A DNA stretch of 64,000 nt from Lewinellaceae bacterium (GCA_020636325.1 JACJYC010000009.1:124001-188000), one strand, 5' to 3'; positions 51,695 through 60,792 are shown, counted from the stretch's first letter. Numbers and translations are program-made. The notes: a model not told the origin generated them from the sequence alone.

Positions 51695-51930
51695 CTTGCG
51701 GGCTCTCAGAGGCTTAAGAATCCTTGCAGGCTTCTCAATCCTTGAGGGCTTCTCAATCCTTGCGGGCTCTTAGAGGCTTAAGAATCCTTGCAGGCTTCTC
51801 AATCCTGCGGGCTCTTAGAGGCTTAAGAATCCTTGAAGGCTTCTCAATCCTTGCGGGCACTTAGAGGCTTAAGAATCCTTGCAGGCTTCTCAATCCTTGC
51901 GGGCTCTTGCAGGCTTCTCAATCCGTTCTT
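51695..51930. repeat. 46-bp tandem repeat, about five imperfect copies
   Basis: TTGCGGGCTCTTAGAGGC then TTAAGAATCCTTG and CAGGCTTCTCAATCC repeat with a 45-46 bp period. Deletions inside the first and last units suggest slippage. Half-units resemble each other (AAGAATCCTTG and CTCAATCCTTG). Confidence 0.88.
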
Positions 51931-51946
51931 ACGACTTACGACTAAC

Positions 51947-52411
51947 TCAATTGTTCGTGCGTTCAACCAGCGTAGGGAATGTGGCTCCGGTATAGTGGTT
52001 GAAGGGCTGATCGCTTTTCAGCGGCAGCTGGTATTGTTTGATGAAACCCAGGAGGAAAGCCCGGATCTCATCGGTTTTGACATTCCGGGAATCCTGGCGG
52101 AGGAGGTAGCCGATATGGTCGATCTTGCCTTCGGGGCTCCAGAATACGTGGAACCAGATCCTGACGCCTTTCAGGTCGTAATTGATCTTGGCAGCGTAGG
52201 CGTCCATGGCCTTCATCATGTCCAGCCAGTGGTCAAAAGCGGCTTCGATGTCCATATTGCTGGCTTCCAGCAGGGACTTGGTGTACTGACGGGTCAGTTG
52301 CTCGTAGGCTTGTTCGTTCTCGCCGAGCATAAAGACTTTCGGGATGGCATTTTCCTGGGCTTTTACCAGAAAAGGCAATACCAACAACAGGGATAACATA
52401 ACTTTTTTCAT
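51947..52411 (-). CDS. Small exported protein of unknown function, 154 aa
   Basis: A clear signal peptide (MKKVMLSLLLVLPFLVKAQ) is followed by an alpha/beta domain. It has an amphipathic helix (EQAYEQLTRQYTKSLLEASNMDIEAAFDHWLDMM) and a strand pair (GVRIWFHVFWSPEGKIDHIGYLL). The second half vaguely recalls TonB-C-like folds, but no definite family is recognised. A -7 element 15 bases before the ATG gives it its own short-leader promoter. Confidence 0.7.
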   Translation of the reverse strand: MKKVMLSLLLVLPFLVKAQENAIPKVFMLGENEQAYEQLTRQYTKSLLEASNMDIEAAFDHWLDMMKAMDAYAAKINYDLKGVRIWFHVFWSPEGKIDHIGYLLRQDSRNVKTDEIRAFLLGFIKQYQLPLKSDQPFNHYTGATFPTLVERTNN

Positions 52412-52426
52412 GCAGGTAAATTTTTA

Positions 52427-52434
52427 CAAAGATA
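52427..52434 (-). promoter_or_regulatory. -7 element of the small exported protein gene
   Basis: Reverse strand TATCTTTG matches the consensus; the start codon is 15 bases downstream. No TTG is found at the -33 distance. Confidence 0.5.
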
Positions 52435-52464
52435 ATGAATCAGTTGATTGAAACGTGTAATGTG

Positions 52465-52770
52465 AATGTGGGATTGTTCAATTGATCCGATTGATTGGAT
52501 TGTTCGATTGATCCGATTGATTCGATTGATTGGATTGGGGGCGTGCGCCGGTTGGTCAGCTTAATCGAAACATTCGAAAAATCGATCTAATCGAAAAATT
52601 GGTCCGATTGATTCGATTGATTCGATTGATTGGATTGATTCGATTGGTCCGATTGATTCGATTGATCCGATTGATTGGATTGATTGGATTGATTGGATTG
52701 GGGGCGTGCGCCGGTTGGTCAGCTTGATCGAAACATTCGAAAAATCGATCTATTCGAAAAATTGGTTTGT
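52465..52770. repeat. CGATTGATT nonamer arrays containing a 72-bp direct duplication
   Basis: Nonamers of the GATTGATTC/GATTGATCC/GATTGATTG type alternate with a 72-bp segment present at 52531-52602 and again at 52694-52765. The segment includes GGGGGCGTGCGCCGGTTGG, TCAGC and CATTCGAAAAATCGATCT. A diverged inverted copy lies at 63426-63489. Confidence 0.9.
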
Positions 52771-52863
52771 CATCATTCAAAAGATCTTTTTAATCGTCAA
52801 ATATGTTATAATAGTCTAAAGTATGCTGTGATTAAACGTTTTATATCGTAATTTCACCCCGTT

Positions 52864-53472
52864 ATGGCAATAGACATCATGTGTGCGATCCTGGCGGTTT
52901 ACGGATTCTACCTGGGTTTCAGCCGGGGGATCATCAAGACCGTCTTTACGGTGGTTGCCGTTATGTTCGGGATACTCGCAGCGGCCAAGTTCGGTCCTTC
53001 GATGACGGACTTTCTGCAATCCATCTTCAATTATCACAATCCGCTGATGTTTCTGGCGGGATTGCTGCTTACCTTTGTCCTGACGATGGCCGGCATCCGT
53101 ATGCTGTCCAACGGTCTGGAAGGCGTTCTTCAATCGGCCAATATCAATATCATTAACCAGATCTCCGGCGGCGTGGTGATGGCCCTGATCCTGGTGGCTT
53201 TCTTCAGCGTGCTGGTCCTGTTCGGCAACAAGAGCCATATCATAGACGACACGACCAAGGAGGATTCGATCACCTACCCGATGCTGGAAAGAATGCCCGA
53301 TCAGCTGCTGGCTGCCGGAAAGGTCGTCAAACCCGTGTTTTCAGACTTCTGGCAGTATTCGGTCGATTTTATGGACCGGCTTGAGAACATGAACGTCGAA
53401 CGAACGGAAAAAGACAACGTATTCGATATTGATGACGAAGACAGCAGCAAAACAAGCGACTCCCGCCGCTAA
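52864..53472 (+). CDS. CvpA-family membrane protein
   Basis: The 202-residue protein has four membrane segments in its first 125 residues, with the CvpA features GFYLGFSRGIIKTVFTVVAVMFGILAA near the start and GLLLTFVLTMAGIRMLSNGLEGVLQS in the middle. An acidic hydrophilic tail follows (VFDIDDEDSSKTSDSRR). CvpA affects envelope integrity and colicin V export in enteric bacteria; its molecular role is unclear. Its last 41 bases overlap the lysoplasmalogenase gene in another frame. Confidence 0.85.
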   Translation: MAIDIMCAILAVYGFYLGFSRGIIKTVFTVVAVMFGILAAAKFGPSMTDFLQSIFNYHNPLMFLAGLLLTFVLTMAGIRMLSNGLEGVLQSANINIINQISGGVVMALILVAFFSVLVLFGNKSHIIDDTTKEDSITYPMLERMPDQLLAAGKVVKPVFSDFWQYSVDFMDRLENMNVERTEKDNVFDIDDEDSSKTSDSRR

Positions 53473-54169
53473 GCCAACCCGGCGGCTTTTTCTCCTGCTT
53501 TTTATCGCCTTTTCCCTCGGCAACCTCATCTCGGTTGCCCTCGATTCCGCTACCGGCAATTTAGTGACCAAGCCCTTCCTCATGCTTTGGCTGGGGCTGT
53601 ACGCTTTTTGGCGTTTCGGCAGGCCGTTGACCCGCCCCGATCGCCTGATCCTTTCCGGGCTGGGGTTCTCGCTCGTAGGGGATATCCTGCTGCTTTTCCA
53701 GGGCCGCGACACCCTGTTTTTCCTCGGTGGACTGGCCAGTTTCCTTTGCGCCCATTTTTGTTATATCCTGGCGTTTGCCGGCAAAATGACCGGCCCCGGC
53801 GCCGTACAAAAACGGCCGTGGCTCGCCCTGCCGTTGCTGGCCTACGGCGGCATTATGCTGGTCTGGTTGTGGCCGGATCTGCCGGCAGCCTTCCAGGCGC
53901 CCGTAGCCCTGTATACCCTGGTCATCACCATTATGGGCATTGCCGCCCTCAACCGGTTGGGCGCTATGCCTTCCACCGCCTTCCGGCTGCTTTTCGGCGG
54001 CGCCTTGTTCTTTATCCTGTCCGATTCCACCCTGGCTGTGGCCAAATTCATGGGCGACACGGTGACCCTTCCGCAGGCAGGACTGATCATTATGATTACG
54101 TATTTGCTGGGGCAGTGGGGAATTGTGGAGGGGTGGGGGAAGGATGAGAGGGAGGCGTTCATCAGGTGA
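53432..54169 (+). CDS. Lysoplasmalogenase (YhhN/TMEM86 family)
   Basis: The 245-residue protein has about eight membrane helices. It carries the YhhN signatures: the KPFLMLWLGLYAFWRFG helix, GLGFSLVGDILLLF, GGLASFLCAHFCYILAF, and late FRLLFGGALFFILSDSTLAV with the conserved Asp pair. The family cleaves the vinyl-ether bond of lysoplasmalogens. ATG 53432 gives a hydrophilic N-terminus encoded inside the end of cvpA, so the pair is translationally coupled. Confidence 0.87.
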   Translation: MTKTAAKQATPAAKPTRRLFLLLFIAFSLGNLISVALDSATGNLVTKPFLMLWLGLYAFWRFGRPLTRPDRLILSGLGFSLVGDILLLFQGRDTLFFLGGLASFLCAHFCYILAFAGKMTGPGAVQKRPWLALPLLAYGGIMLVWLWPDLPAAFQAPVALYTLVITIMGIAALNRLGAMPSTAFRLLFGGALFFILSDSTLAVAKFMGDTVTLPQAGLIIMITYLLGQWGIVEGWGKDEREAFIR

Positions 54170-54217
54170 ATCCTGCGCCGGTGTAAATTTCCTTTCAAAA
54201 AAAGATCGGAGTGGACA

Positions 54218-54238
54218 ATTTTGATCCGGAATCAAAAT
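54218..54238. promoter_or_regulatory. Perfect 8-bp inverted repeat before the subtilase gene
   Basis: ATTTTGAT and ATCAAAAT flank a 5-base loop CCGGA and end ten bases before the start codon. It could be an operator or an RNA hairpin that masks the start. Confidence 0.5.
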
Positions 54239-54247
54239 AGTTCATCT

Positions 54248-56167
54248 ATGAAAAAGATCATTTTTTGCTCCTTATTTCCATTCAAGTTAATTTTTCCGTT
54301 GTTCCTTTTATTCATTTCGGTCGGACTGGCGGGCCAGGGAAAAACGCCGATCAGCCGGGCGGAAGAATTGCCGCGAAGGACCTACGCCTTGACCGGTAAG
54401 GTCAGCGCTGTTTACCAGGATGACGAACAGATCCGGAACATGGCCGACTACGCTTATCAGGTCCTGTCAGCGGATCTGGAGCAATTCGATATTCAGGACA
54501 AGTCCACGCTGGCCGGTTATCATTCCATTCTGATGCTGGCTGAATTCAGCAAGGGCCTGTATCCGGATGTGCTCAAAAGGCTGGAAGCGTTGAAGCAGCT
54601 GGAGGATAAAGAAGAGGAACGGGCAACCATCGGACTGACCATGAGCGCGGTTATCCGGGCCATCAAAACCGCAGGCGCCGGTTCAGGCCCAGCTTTCGAA
54701 TCCGCCTTCAAACGCGAATATGCGGCGAACCTTGACGCCGGCAACCCCGATTATATGCGCCGGTATGCCGAACAGACCCGGGTAGGGCTTTCCCTGCTCG
54801 ATCCTGAAAAGAGTTTGGCGGGTTTGGACGTCCAACTCCAACCGTTCCTTGATAACGGGAACGGTCAGGTGCCGGAAAGCATAGCGTTCTCCATCATGGC
54901 TTCCAGGGTCGGGCTTGACTTCAGGCTCGGCATCAAGGCGCCTGCCCTGGAAATCCTGGACGGGTGGCTGGCCGCCCATCCTCAGGCGGAAGATCAGGTA
55001 AAAGGAGATTTTTGGGAAGAGCGGGCTGCCGCACCGTCCGGAACCGGATCAGAAGTGGTGGTAGCCGTTTGGGATACCGGCGTGGATCCCAAGCCGTTCG
55101 GGAGTCAGATCTGGGTGAACCCCAATGAAATTCCGGGGAACCAGAAGGACGATGACGGCAACGGATTTATCGATGATGTCAATGGAATCGCATTCGACCT
55201 GGACAATAAGCGGTCGTTGGGTCCCTTGCTGGAGCAGCGCGCCCTGACTTACCCGGTTGCAGACCTTCAACGGTGGTCGAAAGGGGCCATGGACCTTCAG
55301 TCCGGTATCCGATCCGCGGAAGGCGCCGCATTTCAGGAAAAATATATGAGCCTGAAACCGGAAGAAGCCGTTCCCTTTCAGGAGGATCTGACGTGGTACG
55401 GCACTTTTGCCCACGGCACTCATGTAGCAGGCATTGTAGCCGCCGGCAATCCATCCGTCAGGATCATGTATGCCCGGTTGTCGTACGATACGAAGGTAAC
55501 GCCCAGGCCCTATACGGACGAAACCCAGTCCAACCTGGTACAGATGTATCAGGATGCGGTTGCCTATTTCAAAACACATGGCGTAAGGGTGGTCAACATG
55601 AGCTGGCGCTACAACGCCGACGGCTATGAGAGTGTCCTGAATCTGTACGGTATCGGAAAGGATGAACAGGAGCGTAAGGCCATGGCGCGCAGGTGGTTTG
55701 AAGCGGAGAAATCGGCCCTGGCAGAGGCGATGCGGTCGGCGCCGGAGATCCTTTTCATCTGCGGCAGCGGCAATGAGAACAATGATGCCGGCTTTGCAGA
55801 ATACATTCCGGCCGGCATTGATCTGCCCAACCTGATCACGATCGGCGCCGTAGATGACAAGGGCATGCGCACATCGTTCACTACGGAAGGGGCGAGCGTT
55901 GACTTTTACGCCAACGGATTCGAAGTAGAGAGTTTTGTCCCGGGAGGCGATCGCCTCAAGTTCAGCGGCACCTCCATGGCATCGCCGCAGGTAGCCAACC
56001 TGGCTGCCCGCCTGCTGGCGATCAACCCTCAGTTCAGCCCCCGCGAAATCGTGGACATGATCCGGGCTACCGCAACGCCTGACCTGGAAAACAAGGGCAT
56101 ATTGCTGATCCATCCCCGAAACGCCGTTCAAAAAGCGCTGAAAATGCCGGAGGACGGCGGGCGATGA
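54248..56167 (+). CDS. Exported subtilisin-like serine protease (S8), 639 aa
   Basis: A signal peptide (1-30) and a roughly 230-residue helical N-terminal region precede the S8 domain. The catalytic triad is Asp276 (VWDTGVDP), His389 (AHGTHVAG) and Ser576 (SGTSMASP), with Asn509 in the oxyanion motif GNENN. A DDDGNGFIDDVNG loop suggests calcium binding. There is no C-terminal T9SS sorting domain: the protein ends KMPEDGGR shortly after the catalytic domain, so it is probably periplasmic. Role is likely protein turnover; substrates are unknown. Confidence 0.92.
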   Translation: MKKIIFCSLFPFKLIFPLFLLFISVGLAGQGKTPISRAEELPRRTYALTGKVSAVYQDDEQIRNMADYAYQVLSADLEQFDIQDKSTLAGYHSILMLAEFSKGLYPDVLKRLEALKQLEDKEEERATIGLTMSAVIRAIKTAGAGSGPAFESAFKREYAANLDAGNPDYMRRYAEQTRVGLSLLDPEKSLAGLDVQLQPFLDNGNGQVPESIAFSIMASRVGLDFRLGIKAPALEILDGWLAAHPQAEDQVKGDFWEERAAAPSGTGSEVVVAVWDTGVDPKPFGSQIWVNPNEIPGNQKDDDGNGFIDDVNGIAFDLDNKRSLGPLLEQRALTYPVADLQRWSKGAMDLQSGIRSAEGAAFQEKYMSLKPEEAVPFQEDLTWYGTFAHGTHVAGIVAAGNPSVRIMYARLSYDTKVTPRPYTDETQSNLVQMYQDAVAYFKTHGVRVVNMSWRYNADGYESVLNLYGIGKDEQERKAMARRWFEAEKSALAEAMRSAPEILFICGSGNENNDAGFAEYIPAGIDLPNLITIGAVDDKGMRTSFTTEGASVDFYANGFEVESFVPGGDRLKFSGTSMASPQVANLAARLLAINPQFSPREIVDMIRATATPDLENKGILLIHPRNAVQKALKMPEDGGR

Positions 56168-56269
56168 GGCCGCTTATGTCTTGTTGCGGAAAATAGCGCC
56201 ATACCCGCTTTTGACCGCCAACCAATTCACTGGAATTTTGTTGAACGCTCATTGTTAATCCGGGGGCCG

Positions 56270-57298
56270 TTGAAGAATAAACGAATATATTGGCTGTGCC
56301 AGATCGGCGGTTGGAGCGGGATGGTGGCGATTGAAACCGTCAACTATACGTTTTTCATTGTCGGCAAATTCGACCTTTACTATTTTTTGGGGTTTGCCTA
56401 CGGCGCAATACTAGGGATTTTTTCCACGCATTGGTTCAAACGGTTGATTTCAGGCACGGCTCTTTTTGGCCGGTCGAGGTCAACTGTTTGGATCATTGCC
56501 CTGGTTTCCACCCTGGCGTTGTCGGTCTGGATGACCATCCTTACGCTGATCCCGCCGGCGTTGGGGAGCCTGAAAGCGCTGTTGGCTCAGCTGAACCTGC
56601 TCAACTTTTTGGCGAGCGTCGTCAACTGGATGCGGTACATCGGCGTATGGGTGATCATTTACTTCATGTACCACCTGCTGGAACACAATAACGAAATCCG
56701 CCAGGAAAGATTGAAAATGGAAAACCTGGCCCAATCCGTGGAGCTTGAGCTGCTGAAAAAGCAATTGAACCCGCATTTTCTGTTCAATGCGCTGAACAGC
56801 ATCAAGGCGCTGGTGAATATAGATCCTGAAAAAAGCAGGGACGCTATCGTGAAACTGAGCGAGCTGCTCCGGTTTACGCTCAATTACGGATTGAAACCGG
56901 TGGTCACCCTTGAAGCGGAAATGGATGAAGTGCGGAAATACCTGGAGTTGGAAAAGATCCGCTTCGGCAGCAGGCTCAAAGTGATCTGGGAAATCGAAGA
57001 AAAATCAAAAAAACTGACGATTCCGCCCGCTTCCGTCCTGACCCTGGTTGAAAATGCGATCAAACACGGCATCGCCAAACACCCCGGAGAATCCGTAGTG
57101 CGGATAAAAACTTCTGTGATGGAAACGGATTTCGGGATCGAGGTCGCCAATTCAGGCCTGCTGGATCAATCCGACGGGGAAGGAATAGGATTGAGATACC
57201 TTAAAAAGCGGTTGGAAAACGCCTACAAAGGCCGGTCGCGGTTTGAGATTTTTCAAAGTGACGACCTGGTAATCGCCAACATTAAAATACCGGGATGA
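56270..57298 (+). CDS. LytS-type sensor histidine kinase
   Basis: From TTG 56270 the product is 342 residues (MKNKRIYWLCQIGGWSG); another TTG at 56252 would add six. Four membrane helices occupy residues 8-135. A coiled-coil linker follows, then the His_kinase motif with His169 in KKQLNPHFLFNALNSIK, and a HATPase domain (LTIPPASVLTLVENAIKHG, GEGIGLRYLKKRLENAY). This is the YehU/LytS class that phosphorylates a LytTR regulator. The regulator gene overlaps by four bases (ATGA). Confidence 0.92.
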   Translation: MKNKRIYWLCQIGGWSGMVAIETVNYTFFIVGKFDLYYFLGFAYGAILGIFSTHWFKRLISGTALFGRSRSTVWIIALVSTLALSVWMTILTLIPPALGSLKALLAQLNLLNFLASVVNWMRYIGVWVIIYFMYHLLEHNNEIRQERLKMENLAQSVELELLKKQLNPHFLFNALNSIKALVNIDPEKSRDAIVKLSELLRFTLNYGLKPVVTLEAEMDEVRKYLELEKIRFGSRLKVIWEIEEKSKKLTIPPASVLTLVENAIKHGIAKHPGESVVRIKTSVMETDFGIEVANSGLLDQSDGEGIGLRYLKKRLENAYKGRSRFEIFQSDDLVIANIKIPG

Positions 57299-58011
57299 TG
57301 CCGATCAGAACAATCATCGTAGACGACGAGCCGCTGGCCGTGGCGGAATTGGCCACCCTGTTGAAGCTGCATCCGGAGATCGAGGTGTCGGCTACTGCCG
57401 ATCGGGTGGAATCCGCTGTTCCCGCCATTCGGGAATTGGCGCCGGATCTGGTCTTTCTGGATATCAATATGCCGGGAAAAAACGGATTCGAGCTGCTGGA
57501 GGAGCTGGATTCGGCCCCTTTGGTCATTTTTGTCACGGCTTATGACGAATACGCCATACGCGCTTTTGAAGTCAATGCCCTGGACTATATCCTGAAGCCG
57601 GTCAATCCCCAACGGCTGGCTGAGGCGGTGGAGAAAATAAAGAAGCAATTGTCATCGCCCGAAATCCCCGTCCGGCTACCCCTGGACAAGCGCATTTTCA
57701 TTAAAGATGGCGAGCAGTGTTTTTTTATAGAAATAGGGGAGATCTTCCTGATTGAAAGCGTTGGCAACTATGCCAGGATCCATTTCCAGGACAAAAAACC
57801 GATGTTGCACAAATCGCTGAACCAACTGGAGGAAAAGCTGCCGGCCGAATTTTTTTTCCGGGCTAACCGGCAGTTCATCTTTAATCTGCGGTTTGTCCGC
57901 AACATCGTTCCTTTTTTTAACAACACCCTCCAGGTGGAGTTGCAGAACGGCGTCAAAATCGAAATGAGCCAGCGTCAGAGCATTCAATTCAGGCAGACGG
58001 CCGGCATCTAA
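57295..58011 (+). CDS. LytTR-type response regulator
   Basis: The 238-residue protein has a receiver domain with the acidic pair Asp10-Asp11, phospho-acceptor Asp56 in VFLDINMPG, conserved Thr (FVTAYDEYA) and Lys (YILKPV). A LytTR DNA-binding domain spans about 135-238 (IFLIESVGNYARIHF, FFRANRQFIFNL). It is the cognate partner of the upstream kinase. Nearby genes transcribed in the same direction (DUF3267, TPR/HupE) are possible but unproven targets. Confidence 0.94.
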   Translation: MMPIRTIIVDDEPLAVAELATLLKLHPEIEVSATADRVESAVPAIRELAPDLVFLDINMPGKNGFELLEELDSAPLVIFVTAYDEYAIRAFEVNALDYILKPVNPQRLAEAVEKIKKQLSSPEIPVRLPLDKRIFIKDGEQCFFIEIGEIFLIESVGNYARIHFQDKKPMLHKSLNQLEEKLPAEFFFRANRQFIFNLRFVRNIVPFFNNTLQVELQNGVKIEMSQRQSIQFRQTAGI

Positions 58012-58022
58012 ACCGATACCTT

Positions 58023-58643
58023 ATGGATATGTTGCCTTCAGCCCTGGAAAAACAAGGATACCGCCTGCTCGACCGGTTGGAACACGACCAACTGGCGCCC
58101 TTCATACAGCTGTATCTCTACAAAAAACGGACAAGCTCCGCCTACCTTTATTACGCCGCCAACCTGTTTGGGCTTGCCCTGATCATCGGGCTGTTCCTGG
58201 CCGGCAACCAATCGGAGCAGTTTGCGTTCGGGGAGGCCTTTTCCCGCCTGGCGCTGGGGTTTGCACTGGCTTTTATCCTGGTGCCGCTGCATGAATACAT
58301 CCACGTACTGGCTTATCGCTCCCAGGGCGCCCGGAACACCTCATACGCCATGGACCTCAAAAAATTCATCTTTCTGGCGGTGGCCGACCGGTTTGTCGCC
58401 GGCCGGAAGGAATTCCGGGTGGTGGCCCTGGCCCCGTTCACGGTCATTTCCGTGATCCTGCTGGCGGCGATGCCCTTTGCCGGCCCGTTGTGGCAATTCA
58501 CGTTGGCCGGCATGCTGTTCACCCATACGGCCTTTTGCGCCGGCGATTTCGGGTTGCTGGGGTATTTCCGGTATCACCGGGATAAGGAGGTGGTGACGTA
58601 TGACGATGCGGAGGAAAAGGTATCTTATTTTTTCGGCAGATGA
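58023..58643 (+). CDS. DUF3267 membrane protein with HExxH motif
   Basis: The 206-residue protein has four or five membrane helices and the putative zinc site HEYIH (His90, Glu91, His94) in a helix after VPL. A later CAGDFGLLGYFRY segment may carry an Asp ligand. This is the DUF3267 (YyaC/YwqB-like) pattern related to site-2-type proteases. It follows the response regulator by 11 bp and may belong to the same operon. Proteolytic activity has not been shown for most of the family. Confidence 0.82.
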   Translation: MDMLPSALEKQGYRLLDRLEHDQLAPFIQLYLYKKRTSSAYLYYAANLFGLALIIGLFLAGNQSEQFAFGEAFSRLALGFALAFILVPLHEYIHVLAYRSQGARNTSYAMDLKKFIFLAVADRFVAGRKEFRVVALAPFTVISVILLAAMPFAGPLWQFTLAGMLFTHTAFCAGDFGLLGYFRYHRDKEVVTYDDAEEKVSYFFGR

Positions 58644-58748
58644 TTTTATAGGTTAAATCGGATTGTCGCCTGATGTGTTTCATAATTTCCCGTCAAACAA
58701 AATCCAATCTCCCCGGGGTACTCGTATCTAGGTATGAAAGCCTAAAAA

Positions 58749-60104
58749 ATGACTATCATGCAACCTAGAACTAAAAGTATCCTCTATACCGCGCTCATCG
58801 CGGTTTGCCTCCTCTTCGGCGCATTCATTTTTGTGAACGGCCGCACCAAGGTCGAATTTCCCGGATTGATGGAACGGACCGGCCCTCTGGCCAAAGAGCT
58901 CGAATGGGATAAAACCCGCCAACGGGTGGATCAGTTGATGACCAAGCTGGAGAAAAACCCGCAAGACACCAAATCCATGCTCCTGCTGGCCAAAGAATAC
59001 ATGCAGGAAGCCCGCGTGACCGGCAATTTTTCCTATTACAATACCGCATCGCTGGATCTGGCGGACAAGGTGCTGGCCCTCGATCCGACCAACCTGGACG
59101 CCGTCTGCTACAAGGCCATGGCCCTGTTGTCCCAACACCGCTTTGCCGAAGGGCGCCGGGTGGCCATGGACGGTCTGAAGATGAACCCTTACAACTCCTT
59201 TATCTACGGATTGCTGGTGGACGCCAACGTGGAAATGGGGGATTATGACGAGGCGGTCCGGATGTCGGACAAAATGAATCAGGTGCGGCCCGATCTGCGT
59301 TCCTATTCGCGGGTATCGTACCTGCGCGAGATCTTCGGCGATCCGAACGGCGCCATTGAAGCCGTCAACATGGCCGTCGAGGCGGGCTATCCCGGCCGGG
59401 AAGATACGGAGTGGGCCCGCATGGTGCTCGGCCACCTGTACGAAGATACCAACCGGCCCGATCTGGCGCTGGAGCAATACAATATTTCGCTTTCCCATTA
59501 TCCGAACTACCCCTTTGCCCTGGCCGGCATCGGACGGATCATGCGCTATAACAAGGACTACTCCAAGGCCATTGAATATTTCGAAAGCGCCCGCGACATC
59601 GTTTCCGACGGCTCTTTTTTTGCGGAACTGACCGACCTGTACCGCCTGAACGGTCAACCCGAAAAGGCCGAAGAATGCGCCCGTGCGACCCTCAACGCCA
59701 TGCTGGCCGACAATGCCGCCGCCAACCGGAACCAGAACGAAGGCCACTACGCGGACTACGAACTGGCCAACCTCTACCTGAAACTGGGCGAACCGGACAA
59801 GGCCTATGAACACGCCAGGAAGGAGTACGACCGGCGGCCGCAGAATATCGATGCCAATGAGACCCTGGCCTGGGTACTGTACAAGCAGGGCAAGGCCGAT
59901 GAAGCTGAACGTTACGCCAGGGAAGCCTTGCGCACCCGTTCGCAAAAACCGGAACGGCTGGTGAAAATGGGCCTGATCCTGTCTGTCGCCGGCCACCGGA
60001 CCGACGGAGACCCCCTCATCGATAAAGGCATGGAATTGAAGCCGTATATGGACGAGGAATTGGTGGAAACCGTGAATGATTACCGGGAACGCACACAATC
60101 CTGA
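58749..60104 (+). CDS. Membrane-anchored tetratricopeptide repeat protein, 451 aa
   Basis: An N-terminal signal anchor (ILYTALIAVCLLFGAFIFV, residues 11-29) is followed by about nine TPR-like units, for example SLDLADKVLALDPTNLDAVCYKAMALLSQ, ALEQYNISLSHYPNYPFALAGIGRI and YELANLYLKLGEPDKAYEHARKEYD. It is likely a periplasmic scaffold. The next gene starts five bases after its stop, so the two are co-expressed. In Bacteroidota I recall this TPR/HupE pair next to DUF4331 genes; no DUF4331 gene is seen here. Confidence 0.85.
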   Translation: MTIMQPRTKSILYTALIAVCLLFGAFIFVNGRTKVEFPGLMERTGPLAKELEWDKTRQRVDQLMTKLEKNPQDTKSMLLLAKEYMQEARVTGNFSYYNTASLDLADKVLALDPTNLDAVCYKAMALLSQHRFAEGRRVAMDGLKMNPYNSFIYGLLVDANVEMGDYDEAVRMSDKMNQVRPDLRSYSRVSYLREIFGDPNGAIEAVNMAVEAGYPGREDTEWARMVLGHLYEDTNRPDLALEQYNISLSHYPNYPFALAGIGRIMRYNKDYSKAIEYFESARDIVSDGSFFAELTDLYRLNGQPEKAEECARATLNAMLADNAAANRNQNEGHYADYELANLYLKLGEPDKAYEHARKEYDRRPQNIDANETLAWVLYKQGKADEAERYAREALRTRSQKPERLVKMGLILSVAGHRTDGDPLIDKGMELKPYMDEELVETVNDYRERTQS

Positions 60105-60108
60105 ACCC

Positions 60109-60792
60109 ATGGCAAATCAATTACCCTTTCTCCGCAAACCGGCGCAGAAATGGATGCTGGCCTTGTGCCTCCTGTTCATCGCGCCGGCCTTATTCGGTCA
60201 TACCATCAATTACGACATGGCCAGGTTGTCCCAACTGGGTGTGGGATGGGCGTACCTGAAGCTGGGTTTTACCCATATCCTGCCCTACGGGTTCGATCAT
60301 TTGCTGTTCGTATTGAGCCTGTTTTTCCTGAATTCGCGGCTGAAGGTCATCATCTGGCAGGCCACGGCTTTTACCGTAGCCCATTCGATTACGCTGGGGT
60401 TGGCCATGTACGGCTTCATCAAGCCCCTGCCCGCTGTCATTGAACCCATCATTGCGCTTTCTATTTTCTTTGTGGCCATGGAGAACCTCCTGGTCAGGGA
60501 GTTGAAGGCTAGCCGGCTGGCTATCGTTTTCCTGTTCGGACTGGTACACGGCATGGGCTTTGCCGGCGCGCTGGCGGGCCTGGGCCTGCCGCCTTCGGGG
60601 TACCTGGTGTCGTTGCTCAGCTTTAACCTGGGGGTTGAGTTGGGGCAAATCACCGTGATCCTCATCGCCTGGGGTGCAGCCGGGTACTGGTTCGCAAAGA
60701 AACCCTGGTACCGTACGCGAGTCGTGAACCCGGTTTCTATGGCCATTGCGGCGGTGGCGCTGTACTGGACGATCGAGCGGACGTTTTATTGA
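60109..60792 (+). CDS. HupE/UreJ-type membrane protein
   Basis: The 227-residue protein has a signal-like first helix and then five or six helices with the HupE/UreJ_2 motifs. These are FTHILPYGFDHLLFVLSLFFL, TAFTVAHSITLGLAMYG, LFGLVHGMGFAGAL and LLSFNLGVELGQITVI, with repeated conserved His and Asp residues. Family members are proposed nickel or cobalt permeases or accessory proteins for metalloenzymes. No hydrogenase or urease gene is in the window, so the substrate is open. It ends the TPR operon. Confidence 0.88.
   Translation: MANQLPFLRKPAQKWMLALCLLFIAPALFGHTINYDMARLSQLGVGWAYLKLGFTHILPYGFDHLLFVLSLFFLNSRLKVIIWQATAFTVAHSITLGLAMYGFIKPLPAVIEPIIALSIFFVAMENLLVRELKASRLAIVFLFGLVHGMGFAGALAGLGLPPSGYLVSLLSFNLGVELGQITVILIAWGAAGYWFAKKPWYRTRVVNPVSMAIAAVALYWTIERTFY

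Noticed and set aside
51695..51930. CRISPR-like 46-bp repeats
   Set aside because: Repeat and intervening sequence are both repeated; this is a simple imperfect tandem array.
58728..60110. 460-codon frame on the minus strand
   Set aside because: Exact antisense of the TPR gene; low-complexity FHVGVHQQ-type composition and no domain.
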